From Thermoflexaceae bacterium (lineage in GTDB: Bacteria; Chloroflexota; Dehalococcoidia; Tepidiformales; Tepidiformaceae): a stretch of 64,000 nucleotides of DNA. Below, piece after piece: positions 1 through 8,736 of the stretch. The stretch lies in the NCBI GenBank assembly GCA_015075555.1, contig JABTUD010000001.1:372001-436000 (forward strand), read 5' to 3'. A program made the translations under genes and the position numbers. The notes beneath the pieces are model-generated. The model worked only from the letters and a program-made list of their open reading frames with translations. It did no database searches and was not told the DNA's origin. How positions within the stretch are numbered: the stretch's first letter is position 1; each line of letters begins with the position of its first letter.

Positions 1-375
1 ATTGCGGGCGTGGTGATCGTCTCGACACCGCAGGAGGTCTCCCTGGAAGACGCCATGAAGGCGATTACGATGTTCGAGAAGCTCGATGTGCCGGTCTTCG
101 GGATCATCGAGAACATGAGCTACTTCATCGCCCCGGATACGGGCAACCGCTACGACATCTTCGGGCACGGCGGCGCCCGCAGGGCAGCCGATGAGCTCGG
201 GCTCGACTTTCTCGGCGAGGTGCCAATCGAGCCCGGGGTGCGGGAGGCAGGAGATAGCGGGGTGCCGGTCGTCCACAGCGCACCTGAATCACGGTCAGCG
301 CGCGCCTTCGAGCAGATTGCAGGGAAGGTCGCAGCGCGCCTCAGTGTCCTCCAGCGAATGGAGGCGAGGGTCTAA
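1..375 (+). CDS. Mrp/NBP35-type P-loop Fe-S carrier ATPase, C-terminal part
   Basis: This is the 3' part of a gene that enters from the left edge; the frame is open from base 1 and stops at 373-375. The visible ~124 residues match the C-terminal half of Mrp/ApbC/NBP35 ATPases, cytosolic carriers that bind an Fe-S cluster and pass it to apo-proteins. The family block VSLEDAMKAITMFEKL, then GIIENMSYF and the FGHGGARRAADELG stretch, are easily recognised. In full-length members ENMS is followed by a CxxC pair that holds the bridging cluster; here NMSYFIAPDTG has no cysteine, so this copy may belong to the group lacking that pair. The Walker A motif lies outside the window. The stop codon overlaps the next start (TAATG). 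Confidence 0.85.
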   Translation: MAGVVIVSTPQEVSLEDAMKAITMFEKLDVPVFGIIENMSYFIAPDTGNRYDIFGHGGARRAADELGLDFLGEVPIEPGVREAGDSGVPVVHSAPESRSARAFEQIAGKVAARLSVLQRMEARV

Positions 376-1401
376 TGGCACTGAACATTTTCGTACGTGA
401 GAAAAGTAAGCAACCAGGCCCGGAAGCCGAAGTTGTGGTTGAGGATGCTCCCCCGGCCAATGTTGAAGGCGACCCCGATGAGCCGCGAACTCGATCAAGG
501 CGCGGCACACGCGGTGGCAGGGGGCGAGGAAAGGCAAAGTCCGAAGCGACCGGCGAGGCCGCCGAAGGGACGGAGTCACCGGCGGCCAGAATAACCAGCT
601 GCCGCCGTGCGGCGGCGGCGGCCAGCGGCGAAAGAGGAGCCGGCCGGGGAGCCGGTAACACCTCCGCCAGCCAGGGCCGCGAAACGCGAGGCTGACACGG
701 GCCCGGCCGGTGAGAAGCGCGAGGCGGCGCCGCGTCGCAGGCCACGGACCGATGAGCCGGCTGCGCATCAGCAGGGCCGAGAAACGGCCGACGTGGGGAC
801 CGCCTCGGTGCTGCGGGCGATGGACCTGCAGAACCGGCAGATAGAGCGGCTCATCCACCTGCAAGAAGATATGGCAAAGCGCATCGGCGACGGCGCCAGG
901 GTGGCGGCTCCGCCGGCGCGCGTGGGCGTCTTTGTGGACGCGGCAAACGTTGAGCTTGCGATTGACCGGCTACGGACACGGCTCGACTGGGGCAAGGTGC
1001 TGCGGATGCTCACAGAGGGCCGCCAGCTTGTGCGGGCAATGGCCTATTCGCCCATCCATGACGACCCCGGCGTGAGCATGGAAACGCAGCGCTTCGTGGA
1101 GCCGTTCCTGGACCACGGCTATAAGATCGTGACCAAGCCTCTCAAGCGCTTTGCCGACGGCAGCATCAAGGCCAATGTCGACATCGAACTGGCGCTGGAC
1201 GTGATCACGATGCTGGACCGGCTGGACATCGTCTGCGTGGTCTCGGGAGATGGGGACTTCCAGCGCCTGGTAGAGGTGGTCCAATCGCGCGGGGTGCGCG
1301 TTGAGGTGGTGGGCGTTGGATCGAGCGTGGCGAGCAACCTTCGCAACGCTGCCGACACGTTCATTGATCTTGCCACGCGAACGCGCGACCTGAAGGTGTA
1401 A
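375..1401 (+). CDS. NYN-domain (LabA/DUF88-like) nuclease, frameshifted
   Basis: Two frames together make one gene. The first starts at ATG 375, behind a good ribosome site (GGAGGCGAGGG) and overlapping the Mrp stop, and runs to 695 as a charged, Arg/Glu/Pro-rich, low-complexity N-terminus. The second runs from about 595 to 1401 and carries the folded domain. NYN domains are PIN-fold, metal-dependent ribonucleases. The acidic motifs are visible as VGVFVDAANVE, KANVDIELALD and SGDGDF, followed by GVRVEVVGVGSSVASNLRNAAD. The frame change falls near the GCGGCGGCGGCGG tract at about 609-622. The GTG at 607 has no ribosome site, so an independent start there is unlikely. A single-base error or a real disruption are both possible. 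RNA processing is a family-level inference; the substrate is unknown. Confidence 0.7.
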
Positions 1402-1458
1402 CGCCTGCCGGTGGGCTCGGGATGGAACCGCCCGCGCCCATCGTGCGTCTGGGATGGG

Positions 1459-1991
1459 ATGAGACTTGCCGGGTTCCTGGGCGTGCTCGTCGTGGCTGCG
1501 TCGGTGCTGGCAGGGTGCTCGGACGGGAACGGGGCCAGCGGGCGGACAGAGGATCCAGACGATTCCCCAGGCCTGCAACGATACCGCGGGGCCCGGGGGC
1601 GACGCTCAGCACGGCGTCGGGTGCGGCGGTGGAGGGCGCCCAGGGCACCAGGTGCTGGCAGGGAGCTGGTTTCGGGGGATGCGTGGACTACCTTTCGCCC
1701 GTCACGAACGCGCAGCCGCTGGTGGCGGGCCCGGGTGAGGCGCTGACCCTGGGATTCACAATCCGCGACCCGGATCAGCTACGAGCCGCCTGGATGGAGG
1801 CTCCGGCGGTGCCCCCGGCAACGGGAGGAGACACCCTGGCATGGCCGCTGCCAGGCCCACCTCCGTCACTGTCCGACACGGAGAGGACGCTGCGCGCTCC
1901 CGGGGTTCCGGGGAGATACCTCTTGCTTGTATCGGGTGTCTGGCAGGGGCAGGGCGATGTTACCTACGGGTTCTTCGTGGAAGTGCCCTGA
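1459..1991 (+). CDS. Putative lipoprotein, frameshifted
   Basis: ATG 1459 opens a lipoprotein signal peptide: MRLAGFLGVLVVAASVLAGC, with lipobox VLAGC and the acylated Cys at residue 20. The protein continues through three frames. The first ends around SDGNGASG. A middle stretch (about 1535-1595) reads IPQACNDTAGPG in the next frame. From about 1595 to the stop at 1991 a third frame encodes a cysteine-containing domain (CWQGAGFGGCVDYLSP) ending in a beta-rich tail GRYLLLVSGVWQGQGDVTYGFFVEVP. The second switch sits in GCGGGGCCCGGGGGCGAC, a run of G/C homopolymers. I read it as one exported, membrane-anchored protein with two indels. No family is recognised. Confidence 0.5.
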
Positions 1992-2078
1992 AGGCGGCCC
2001 GCCGGATTCCTGCAACCGGGGATCCCTGCCAGTGGCGCCTGGCGGCCGAAAGGACCGGATCCTGGCCAGGTGTTCAGC

Positions 2079-2084
2079 TACAAT
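2079..2084 (+). promoter_or_regulatory. Candidate -10 element (TACAAT) for the LLM oxidoreductase
   Basis: TACAAT lies 40 bases before the TTG start at 2125 and would give a short leader that contains the AGGAG ribosome site. No convincing -35 box is visible. The same hexamer recurs ahead of other genes here (21284 and 38093). Confidence 0.3.
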
Positions 2085-2124
2085 GTCGGCATTCGCCGCG
2101 AGGCAATCCGGGCAGGAGAATCCA

Positions 2125-3171
2125 TTGAAACTCGGTATCAACATCGGCTATTCGGGCGCGCAGATGACGCTCCCCCTCGACCTGGTGCTCCAGATAGAGC
2201 GAATGGGCTACGACTCGGTGTGGACGGCGGAGGCGTACGGGTCCGACGCGGTCACGCCCCTGGCCTACCTCGCCGCCAAGACGACCAGGATCAAGCTGGG
2301 GACGGCGATCATGCAGATCCCGGGGCGAACGCCGGCGATGTGCGCCATGACAATGTCGACGCTGGACCAGCTCTCGGGCGGGCGGGCTCTGGTGGGGCTG
2401 GGCCTTTCGGGCCCGCAGGTGGTGGAGGGCTGGCACGGGGTGCCTTACGGGAAGCCGGCGGCGAGGACGCGGGAGTACGTCGAAATCCTTCGCAAGATCT
2501 GGGCCCGGGAAGAGCCGGTGGAATACCACGGCCAGGAGTACCAGATGCCCTACACCGGCCCCGGGGCCACGGGCCTGGGTAAGCCGCTGAAGTCCATCCT
2601 CCACAGCCGCCAGCTGCCCGTGTACCTGGCGACGATGGGCCCCGTCAATATCCGCGCCACCGCCGAGCTGGCCGACGGCTGGCTCCCAATCTGGTTCTCG
2701 CCGCAGCGCATGCACATGTTCCGCCCTTCGCTGGAAGAGGGCTTTGCCCGCGCGGGGAACGGGAAGTCCTGGAAGGACTTCGACATTGCCGCGGGCTGCA
2801 CGGTGGTCATCACAGACGACGTGAAGGCCGGGCTCGAAACCATGCGGCCGATGCTGGCGCTCTACATGGGCGGTATGGGCGCGAAGGAGAAGAACTTCCA
2901 CAACGAGATGGCCGTCAAGTACGGCTACAGGGAAGCGGCGGCGAAGATCCAGGAGCTCTACCTTGCCGGGCGCAAGCAGGAGGCCGAGCAGGCCGTTCCC
3001 TACGAGCTCTGCGACGAGATGTCGCTGGTGGGCCCCGCGGAGCGCATCAGGGAACGCTTCCGGACGTGGGAGGACGCGGGCGTGACCACGATGCTTGTGC
3101 AGGCTCGCCAGCCCCAGGCGCTGGAGCTGATGGCCGAGATCACGGGCGCGGCAAGAGGGGCGGCCGTCTGA
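2125..3171 (+). CDS. LLM-class (luciferase-like, probably F420-dependent) oxidoreductase
   Basis: A 348-residue TIM-barrel protein of the bacterial luciferase-like family, which uses FMN or F420 for hydride transfer. The start TTG 2125 follows AGGAG with a 6-base spacer and begins LKLGINIGYSGAQ, the usual first strand; upstream in-frame starts lack a ribosome site. Family marks are the first-strand GINIGY, ERMGYDSVWTAEAYGSDAVTPLAYLAA near residues 30-55, TRIKLGTAIMQIPGRTP near 60-75, STLDQLSGGRALVGLGLSGPQVVEGWHG, and the loop LPVYLATMGPVNIRATAELADGWLP. The pattern is closest to F420-dependent members such as methylene-H4MPT-reductase-like or F420-dependent glucose-6-phosphate-dehydrogenase-like proteins. 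The substrate cannot be told. Convergent with gmk. Confidence 0.85.
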   Translation: MKLGINIGYSGAQMTLPLDLVLQIERMGYDSVWTAEAYGSDAVTPLAYLAAKTTRIKLGTAIMQIPGRTPAMCAMTMSTLDQLSGGRALVGLGLSGPQVVEGWHGVPYGKPAARTREYVEILRKIWAREEPVEYHGQEYQMPYTGPGATGLGKPLKSILHSRQLPVYLATMGPVNIRATAELADGWLPIWFSPQRMHMFRPSLEEGFARAGNGKSWKDFDIAAGCTVVITDDVKAGLETMRPMLALYMGGMGAKEKNFHNEMAVKYGYREAAAKIQELYLAGRKQEAEQAVPYELCDEMSLVGPAERIRERFRTWEDAGVTTMLVQARQPQALELMAEITGAARGAAV

Positions 3172-3191
3172 GGCTCAGCACGGGCCAGGGT

Positions 3192-3809
3192 TCACTCTGA
3201 ATCGGAAAGCGAAGGGAGAACCCGGACCGTGGCCCGGTCCGGGTTCTGACGCTCCCGCTCGATGATCGCGGCGATCTCCGTCACAGCGTCATCCAGCCGG
3301 CCGTGACGGTTGATGACGACGTAGTCGTTGTTCTCCATGTCGTCGAGCTCGTCTTCGAGCTCGGCGATGCGGGCAGCCAGCGAGACCCCATCCTCGCTGC
3401 CCCTCCCGATTAGCCGGCCCCGCAGGGCTTCCCTGTCCTCGGCCATGAGGAAGATGAAGACGGCGCCTTCGAGGATCTGGCGCCAGCGGCGTGCTCCCTG
3501 AACGTCGGTGCGAATGATCACGTCGCGCCCCTCCGCAAGCGGCACGAGCACTTCCCGCTTTTCGAGGCCCTTCCAGTCGCCGTAGACGCGGGCGTGTTCG
3601 AGGAATTCGCCCACCGCAATGCGCCGCTCGAACTCCTCCGAGGTGACGAAGTGGTAGTCAACGCCATCGGACTCAGTGGGACGGGGGAGGCGGCTGGTGG
3701 TGCTCGTTGCGCGGAAGATCCCGGTCTTGCGCCGGAGCTCGTCGATCACAGTGTCCTTGCCCACGCCAGAGGGGCCATGGAGGACGGCCACCACGGGATT
3801 CCGGCTCAT
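3192..3809 (-). CDS. gmk: Guanylate kinase
   Basis: A 205-residue protein that phosphorylates GMP to GDP with ATP, a cytosolic step in GTP/dGTP supply. The P-loop is GPSGVGKD at residues 12-19; most family members have Ser/Thr after the Lys, and Asp here is a notable variant. The GMP-binding region reads STTSRLPRPTESDGVDYHFVTSEEFERRIAVGEFLEHARVYGDWKG, broken here by the usual gaps, and the lid region follows (ALRGRLIGRGSEDG). The acidic stretch ELEDELDDMENNDYVVIN matches the conserved C-terminal YDYVVVN block. It overlaps the aroA stop by ATGA and is the last gene of the minus-strand chain starting at 7326. Confidence 0.88.
   Translation of the reverse strand: MSRNPVVAVLHGPSGVGKDTVIDELRRKTGIFRATSTTSRLPRPTESDGVDYHFVTSEEFERRIAVGEFLEHARVYGDWKGLEKREVLVPLAEGRDVIIRTDVQGARRWRQILEGAVFIFLMAEDREALRGRLIGRGSEDGVSLAARIAELEDELDDMENNDYVVINRHGRLDDAVTEIAAIIERERQNPDRATVRVLPSLSDSE
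3218..3246. terminator. Strong hairpin inside the 3' end of gmk
   Basis: GAACCCGGACC (3218-3228) pairs perfectly with GGTCCGGGTTC (3236-3246) around a 7-base loop. It lies in the last codons of gmk, 47 bases past the stop of the convergent LLM gene. It may terminate transcription of the latter, though no T-run follows on the plus strand. Confidence 0.35.
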
Positions 3810-5115
3810 GGCAGGGCGGCAGCTCCCTCGCAGGCCCGCGCAAGGTCATCGAAGAACGCAGGGTAGGAAACGCCCACGGCGTCGTTGTCGATCCGTGTCT
3901 CGCCCTGGGCAAGCGTGCCGGCGATCGCGGCCAGCATCCCCATGCGGTGGTCGCCGTGAGCATCGAGGCGGGCGCCGCGCAGGGCAGGAACCGGGCCGCT
4001 GATGGAGAACCCATCGGGACGGGCCGTCACGCGGGCGCCGAGGCGGCCAAGGACCTGCGCCAGCACATCGATGCGGTCGGACTCCTTGGCGCGGAGCTCG
4101 GCCGCATCGCGGACCACAGTCTCCCCTTCGGCGAAGCAGCCCAGGAGCGCGACAAGAGGAAGCTCATCGATGGCCCGGGGAACCAGCTCTCCTGAGACCA
4201 CCGTCGCCTTCAGCTGCGAGGAGCGCACCAGCAGGTCGGCGACTGGTTCTCCGCCGGCGGAGCGCTGTTCCAGGACTTCCAGGTCAGCACCCATTGAGCG
4301 GAGGATGTCGAGCAGTCCAGTGCGGGTGGGGTTCGTGTTCACGCTGCGGACCAGGATCTCCGCATCGCCGTGGCAGGCGGCGAGAACCAGCCATGGTGCG
4401 GCGCTCGAGATATCGCCCAGGACGCGGAGCGAGAGCGGTTCGAGCCGTGATGCGAGACTGACCGTTGCCGTGGCCCCAACAACCGAAAGCGGCGCACCCA
4501 TGGCGGCCAGCATTCGCTCGGTGTGGTCGCGCGACCGGCCGGGCTCGCAGACGCTCGTCTCACCGTCCGCGTAGAGACCCGCCAGGAGCAGTGCGGACTT
4601 CACCTGGGCGCTGGCGACGGGGCTATCGTAGGCAATGCCGGTCAGTTCGCCACCCTTGATGACGACCGGCGCCAGGGTGTCGCCCTTTCGGGCGTGGATG
4701 GGGCGCCCATCTTGCGGAGAGGCGAAATGACGCGAGCCATAGGGCGCGTCTTGAGCGAGGCATCACCAGTAAGGACGCTCAGCAGGGGATGAGCGGCCAG
4801 GAGCCCGGCAAGGAGGCGCATCGTGGTGCCGCTGTTCCCGCATTCGAGCACGTCCTCGCTTTCGAAGAGGCCGTGCATGCCGCGGCCGGTGATGGTGGCC
4901 GAAGGGCGGCCCTGGGGCCAGTCAATCTCGACGCCGAGGGCGGCCAGGCAACGGGCCGTGGAGCGCACATCCTGGGAGTCGAGAGGCTGCTCTATGGTTG
5001 CGCGGCCATCGGCGATGGCGTTGAAGATGAAGGCGCGGTGAGAGATCGACTTATCGGGCGGAACATCGATGGCGGCCCGGATGCGCCCGGGGCGGCTAAC
5101 GGCCGGAGGGCTCAT
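3806..5115 (-). CDS. aroA: 3-phosphoshikimate 1-carboxyvinyltransferase (EPSP synthase), frameshifted
   Basis: EPSP synthase joins shikimate-3-phosphate and PEP in the chorismate pathway. The N-terminal frame (5115 down to about 4700) has VPPDKSISHRAFIFNAIADG with the PEP/S3P-binding Lys, and LECGNSGTTMRLLAGLLA. The C-terminal frame (to 3806) has QVKSALLLAGLYADGET, DISSAAPWLVLAAC, ELPLVALLGCFAEGET, RAKESDRI and LDAHGDHRMGMLAA. The break is at GGGG 4700-4703 (CCCC on the coding strand). Restoring one C gives MGAPIHARKGDTLAPVVIKG and runs straight into the second frame. All catalytic blocks survive, so this looks like a homopolymer miscount rather than decay. It overlaps tyrA by about 20 bases and gmk by ATGA. 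Confidence 0.85.
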
Positions 5116-6161
5116 CGGGGATGCCCAGCTTGCGGCGGAGCTCGGCGTCGTCCCTGGGGGAGGCCGGGCGGCTCGACATCTCTTTCATGCGGTCGTAGAG
5201 GCCGCCAACGAAGAGCCTGCCGATCGCATCCCTGGGCCGAAGGGCTCGATGATGCCTTCGGCGAGCAGGGCGCAGGGGCGGATTGAGGATGAAGGTATCG
5301 CGGTCGAGCTGCGTGCTGGAAAGAAGGTCCATCACGGGCTGGCCACCAGCTCCACGGCCCTGGCAATCGTGAAAGCTCGTCCGGAAGCGATGGAGCCAGT
5401 GGAGGACGGCCTCGCGGTTGGTGGCGAGAATGTCGCGCGCCATCGTGGGATCGCCGCTGGCCAGGCGGGTGAGATCGCGGAAGCCGGGACCGGAGAGGAG
5501 GGAGGCGTCTTCCCAGCCAGCGCTGTCGCGGGCCATTCGGAAGAGGGCGACCGAGATGAGGATGGGCAGGTGGCTGACTGCGGCCACGTACTGGTCGTGC
5601 TCGGCGGCATCAATGTAGAGAGGAACCGCGCCCATGGACTCTACGAGGCCAAGGACGGCGCGAACGGCGTCCCTCGTTGGCGCGTGGCGAAGGGGTGACG
5701 GCCCAGGTCGCATCCTTGAACAGGTCGGCGGTCGCCGCAGCCGGGCCGCTCTTCTCCTTGCCGGCCATGGGGTGACCGCCGACGAAATGGGCGTGCGCGG
5801 GAACGAACTCCTCAGCCCAGCGAAGGATATCGGCCTTGGTGCTGCATGTATCGGTGACAACTGCCCCTTCGGCGAGGAAGCGGGCAGATTCCTGGAGAAT
5901 CTGTTTGGCGGCCTGCACGGGGACGGCCAGGATCACAATCCCGGCGCCGGTGAGGGCCTCTTCGAGCGAGCCGGCCTCGCGGTCGAGGGCGCCCATCTTC
6001 TTCGCCTGGCGTGCGTTGCCGCGGTCGCGGTCGGCGCCCACGACCTCATAGTTGCGAGACTTCCGCGAAGTGAGGGCGAGCCCGATCGAGGTGCCGATGA
6101 GGCCTGTGCCGATGATGGCAATGCGCGGTTGAGCCATTTGATCCCCGGAAGGGGACGCCAT
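5096..6161 (-). CDS. tyrA: Prephenate dehydrogenase, frameshifted
   Basis: TyrA oxidises prephenate to 4-hydroxyphenylpyruvate with NAD(P) for tyrosine synthesis. The N-terminal part shows a Rossmann motif IAIIGTGLIGTSIGLAL and VVGADRD, then VPVQAAKQI, VVTDTCSTKADIL and HFVGGHPMAGKEKSGP, which carries the catalytic His region. Near 5695-5715 the frame shifts by one base; the second frame continues as PTRDAVRAVLGLVESMGAVP, DAAEHDQYVAAVSHLP (second conserved His) and NREAVLHWLHRF. The tail probably holds two further compensating indels, at GGGG 5275-5278 and GGG 5234-5236: correcting them gives ALLAEGIIEPFGPRDAIGRL instead of an Arg/His-rich string. The tail is still longer than usual. Start: either ATG 6161 (TGATG overlap with the HD gene) or ATG 6137, which begins MAQPRIAIIG. 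Confidence 0.8.
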
Positions 6162-6643
6162 CAGCTTGCGGCGTCCGCCTGTTGCAGTAGGGCTAGCATA
6201 ACATCGCCAGCGGCAGTGGAATGGTGCCTGCGCACGAGGTCCACCACACGCTCGGGCGCATTCGCCTGGACGAGCATGGCGGCGCCGGTTTCGCAGTGGG
6301 TGCGGCTCCGTTCGACTGCGCGGCGCAGCTCGAATCGCGACGCCTGTGCGCCAAGCCGCGAATCTGCGCGGAGCCAGCCAGCAGCTACGTAGGCGACCCG
6401 GTCGCGTAGCATGCTGCCGCCCCTGCCGACATCGTGGAGAAGCGCGGCAGCGATGAGGCTGGCGTCACCGTGGCCGCGGTCGATCAACCACCGGGCGGTG
6501 CGAGCCGAATGCACTATGTCGCGTTCGTGCTGGGCTTTGAAGAGGGCGAGAAGCGGTGGTGCGAGGGACTCCAGGGCAAGGGCGTAGTCGGCGGCGGAAG
6601 GCCGGACCGAAGCCTCGCGGAACTGGCGGACGCGCTGATGCAT
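6161..6643 (-). CDS. HD-domain protein
   Basis: A 160-residue protein with an HD metal-dependent phosphohydrolase fold. The motif pieces are HSARTARWLIDRGHGDASL, then ALLHDVGRG (the HD doublet near residue 70), RAVERSRTHCETGAAML and VVDLVRRHHS, giving the spaced His/Asp ligands expected for a divalent metal. It is short and has no partner domain, like small HD proteins that act on nucleotides; the substrate cannot be assigned. Start and stop overlap both neighbours by TGATG, so it is translated in series with the upstream M50 protease and downstream tyrA. Confidence 0.75.
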   Translation of the reverse strand: MHQRVRQFREASVRPSAADYALALESLAPPLLALFKAQHERDIVHSARTARWLIDRGHGDASLIAAALLHDVGRGGSMLRDRVAYVAAGWLRADSRLGAQASRFELRRAVERSRTHCETGAAMLVQANAPERVVDLVRRHHSTAAGDVMLALLQQADAAS

Positions 6644-7326
6644 CAGACGATGATTCGGAGGATCTGGTTGCCCAGGCCGCCAATGACCCAGCCAATGGGG
6701 TTGAAGGGCGTGACAAAGCCGACGACCAGCAGGGTCATCAACAGGCCGGGGCCCCAGGCGGAGAGGGCGTTCAACTGCCGCGAGAGCTCCCCGGGGAGAA
6801 TCCCCACAGCCACCTTGAAACCATCGAGCGGGTGGATGGGGATGAGGTTGAACACACCAAGGACGACGTTTATCCAGACGATGAAGATGAGAAAGAGCCC
6901 GATGACCTCTTCGCCGCTTGCATCGGCGATGTTGCTGAAGCTCGCGATCGAGTCGATGAGCCCGAGCTTGAGCGGGAGAGCGGCCACCGCGGCGAAGAAG
7001 AAGTTGGATACCGGGCCCGCCGCGGCAACCAGCGCGTTTCCGCGTTTGGGGCCGTTACGGAGGTTGTAGGGGTTCACCGGGGTCGGCTTCCCCCAGCCAA
7101 AACCCACGAGCAGCAGGAGCACGGTGCCCATGGGGTCCAGGTGGCGAAGGGGGTTGAGCGTGAGGCGTCCCTGGCGCGCGGCGGTGCTATCGCCCAGTTC
7201 GTTCGCGGCCCAGGCATGGCTGAACTCGTGGAAGGCGATGCCGGTCATGAAGGCCACCCCGATTGCGGCCAGGTAGGCAACGAGCGCGGATGGATTGTCC
7301 GAGAAATCGCTGAGGAAGAAGAGCAT
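6643..7326 (-). CDS. Site-2 protease family (M50) membrane metalloprotease
   Basis: A 227-residue polytopic membrane protein. Zinc ligands are in HEFSH (His33, Glu34, His37) in the first helix and in IPIHPLDGFKV near residue 170, the NPDG-like Asp motif of M50 proteases. Hydrophobic segments lie near residues 13-32, 70-85, 95-115, 140-165 and 190-220. Such compact members cleave substrates within the membrane; the substrate is unknown. ATG 7326 gives MLFFLSDFSDN; the open frame extends much further upstream but that part is antisense to the CoA transferase and has no family resemblance. It heads the minus-strand chain ending in gmk. Confidence 0.85.
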   Translation of the reverse strand: MLFFLSDFSDNPSALVAYLAAIGVAFMTGIAFHEFSHAWAANELGDSTAARQGRLTLNPLRHLDPMGTVLLLLVGFGWGKPTPVNPYNLRNGPKRGNALVAAAGPVSNFFFAAVAALPLKLGLIDSIASFSNIADASGEEVIGLFLIFIVWINVVLGVFNLIPIHPLDGFKVAVGILPGELSRQLNALSAWGPGLLMTLLVVGFVTPFNPIGWVIGGLGNQILRIIV

Positions 7327-7443
7327 CTGGAGAAGATCGTAGCATGAGCGTTCCTTTACGGGCGGGAAAGGCCGGGCCACGGACTCTCGACCGCGCGGAG
7401 CGCAGGCAATATCGTTCGGGGCAAAGCGAGGTGGAGTGTTCGG

Positions 7444-8736
7444 ATGGCAGCGCCGCTCGATGGGGTCGTGGTGGTCGATTTCACCGAGTACGTGGCCGGT
7501 CCCTATTGCACGATGATGCTGGCCGACATGGGCGCGGAGGTGCTGAAGGTCGAACCGTTCGAGGGCGACCACTGGCGCCGCCAGCAGCCGGTGGCAGGGC
7601 GAGAGAGCCGCTATTACATCGGCGTGAACCGCGGCAAGAAGAGCATTGCCATGCGAATCGAGACGCCGGAGGGGCGCGCAGTAGCCCACGACCTGGTCCG
7701 GCGCGCCGATGTGGTGGTAACGAACTATCGCCCCGGCCTGCCCGAGCAGCTGGGCTTGGACTATGCGACCCTCGCTTCGCTGCGGCCGGGGCTCATCTAT
7801 GCGGCGCTCTCGGCGTTCGGGCCGGAAGGGCCGTACAGTGGCCGGCCGGGATTCGACCTCCTCGTGCAGGCGATGTCGGGCATCATGGACTTCGAGCGCA
7901 AGGTAGAGCGCGGGGTTCCAGTGGGAATCACATCGTTCGCGCCTGCCGACCTGAGCACGGGGATGTTCACCGCCTACGCAATCGTGGCCGCGCTCTTCAT
8001 GCGCGAACGCACGGGCCTCGGCCAGAAGATTGACACGAGCCTTTTCGCCTCGGCGCTCGCAATCCAGTACCGGCCGACACTGGCGATCGAATCCCTCGAC
8101 CGCGAGGCCCGCGAAACGATGCTGGGGGCAGTGGAGGCGGCGCGTGATTCGGGAGCGAGCTACGAGGACCTGCTGCAGTTTCGTACCGGGCTCGGCCTGG
8201 GGCGGGCGACGGCAATGTACTACCGCGTCTTTCGAACGAAGGATTCGATGGTGTGCGTAGCCTGCCTTAACAACCGGCAGCGCCGCGGCCTGAGAGACGC
8301 CCTGGGGGTGAATGACCCCGCGGTCGACGGGCACGTCTACGAGCTGGGGCCCGCCGCGACGCCGGAGGACCACCTTGCGCTGGCGGCGTCGTACGAAGAG
8401 GCCTTCCTGGCCAGGACGACAGAGGAATGGCTGCCAATCCTGGCGGCGGCGGATGTGCCATGCGTACCCGTGGTGCTCACGGAGGAGGTGTTTGACCACC
8501 CCCAGGTAGCGGCGAACGGTCTCATCCGGTCGATGGAGCACCCCGTTGTGGGGACGATTCGCCAGCCGGGGTGCCCGGTGTGGATGAGCAACGCCGAGGT
8601 GGGGAGGGATGTGCCCGCCCCGTCATTCAGCGCTGATTCACGCGAAACCCTGCGCTGGCTCGGGTATGGGGAAGAGAAGATAGCGAACCTCGAGACGGAG
8701 GGGGTTGTCCAGCCGCCTGCAGCCGGGCCCGGCTAG
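7444..8736 (+). CDS. CaiB/BaiF family (class III) CoA transferase
   Basis: A 430-residue family III CoA transferase, which moves CoA between organic acids through an acyl-aspartyl intermediate. The N-terminus LDGVVVVDFTEYVAGPYCTMMLADMGAEVLKVE is diagnostic (here with usual spacing), followed by RGKKSIAM, NYRPGLPEQLGLDY and LIYAALSAFGPEGPY. The catalytic Asp is Asp169 in SFAPADLSTGMF, the same number as in formyl-CoA transferase. The C-terminal region with FDHPQVAANGLI is also typical. A GAGGTGGAG ribosome site precedes ATG 7444. The substrate could be a carnitine-like, succinyl or aromatic acid; context gives no clue. The stop overlaps the convergent GDPD stop by four bases. Confidence 0.88.
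   Translation: MAAPLDGVVVVDFTEYVAGPYCTMMLADMGAEVLKVEPFEGDHWRRQQPVAGRESRYYIGVNRGKKSIAMRIETPEGRAVAHDLVRRADVVVTNYRPGLPEQLGLDYATLASLRPGLIYAALSAFGPEGPYSGRPGFDLLVQAMSGIMDFERKVERGVPVGITSFAPADLSTGMFTAYAIVAALFMRERTGLGQKIDTSLFASALAIQYRPTLAIESLDREARETMLGAVEAARDSGASYEDLLQFRTGLGLGRATAMYYRVFRTKDSMVCVACLNNRQRRGLRDALGVNDPAVDGHVYELGPAATPEDHLALAASYEEAFLARTTEEWLPILAAADVPCVPVVLTEEVFDHPQVAANGLIRSMEHPVVGTIRQPGCPVWMSNAEVGRDVPAPSFSADSRETLRWLGYGEEKIANLETEGVVQPPAAGPG

Noticed and set aside
609-622. Programmed ribosomal frameshift in the NYN gene
   Set aside because: The GCGGCGGCGG tract is not a slippery heptamer and other nearby genes show similar breaks, so a sequence error is simpler.
7327-8541. Open reading frame extending the M50 protease by about 400 residues upstream on the minus strand
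   Set aside because: The extension lies antisense to the well-supported CoA transferase, is His/Arg/Pro-rich and has no family pattern; ATG 7326 gives a normal-length M50 protein.
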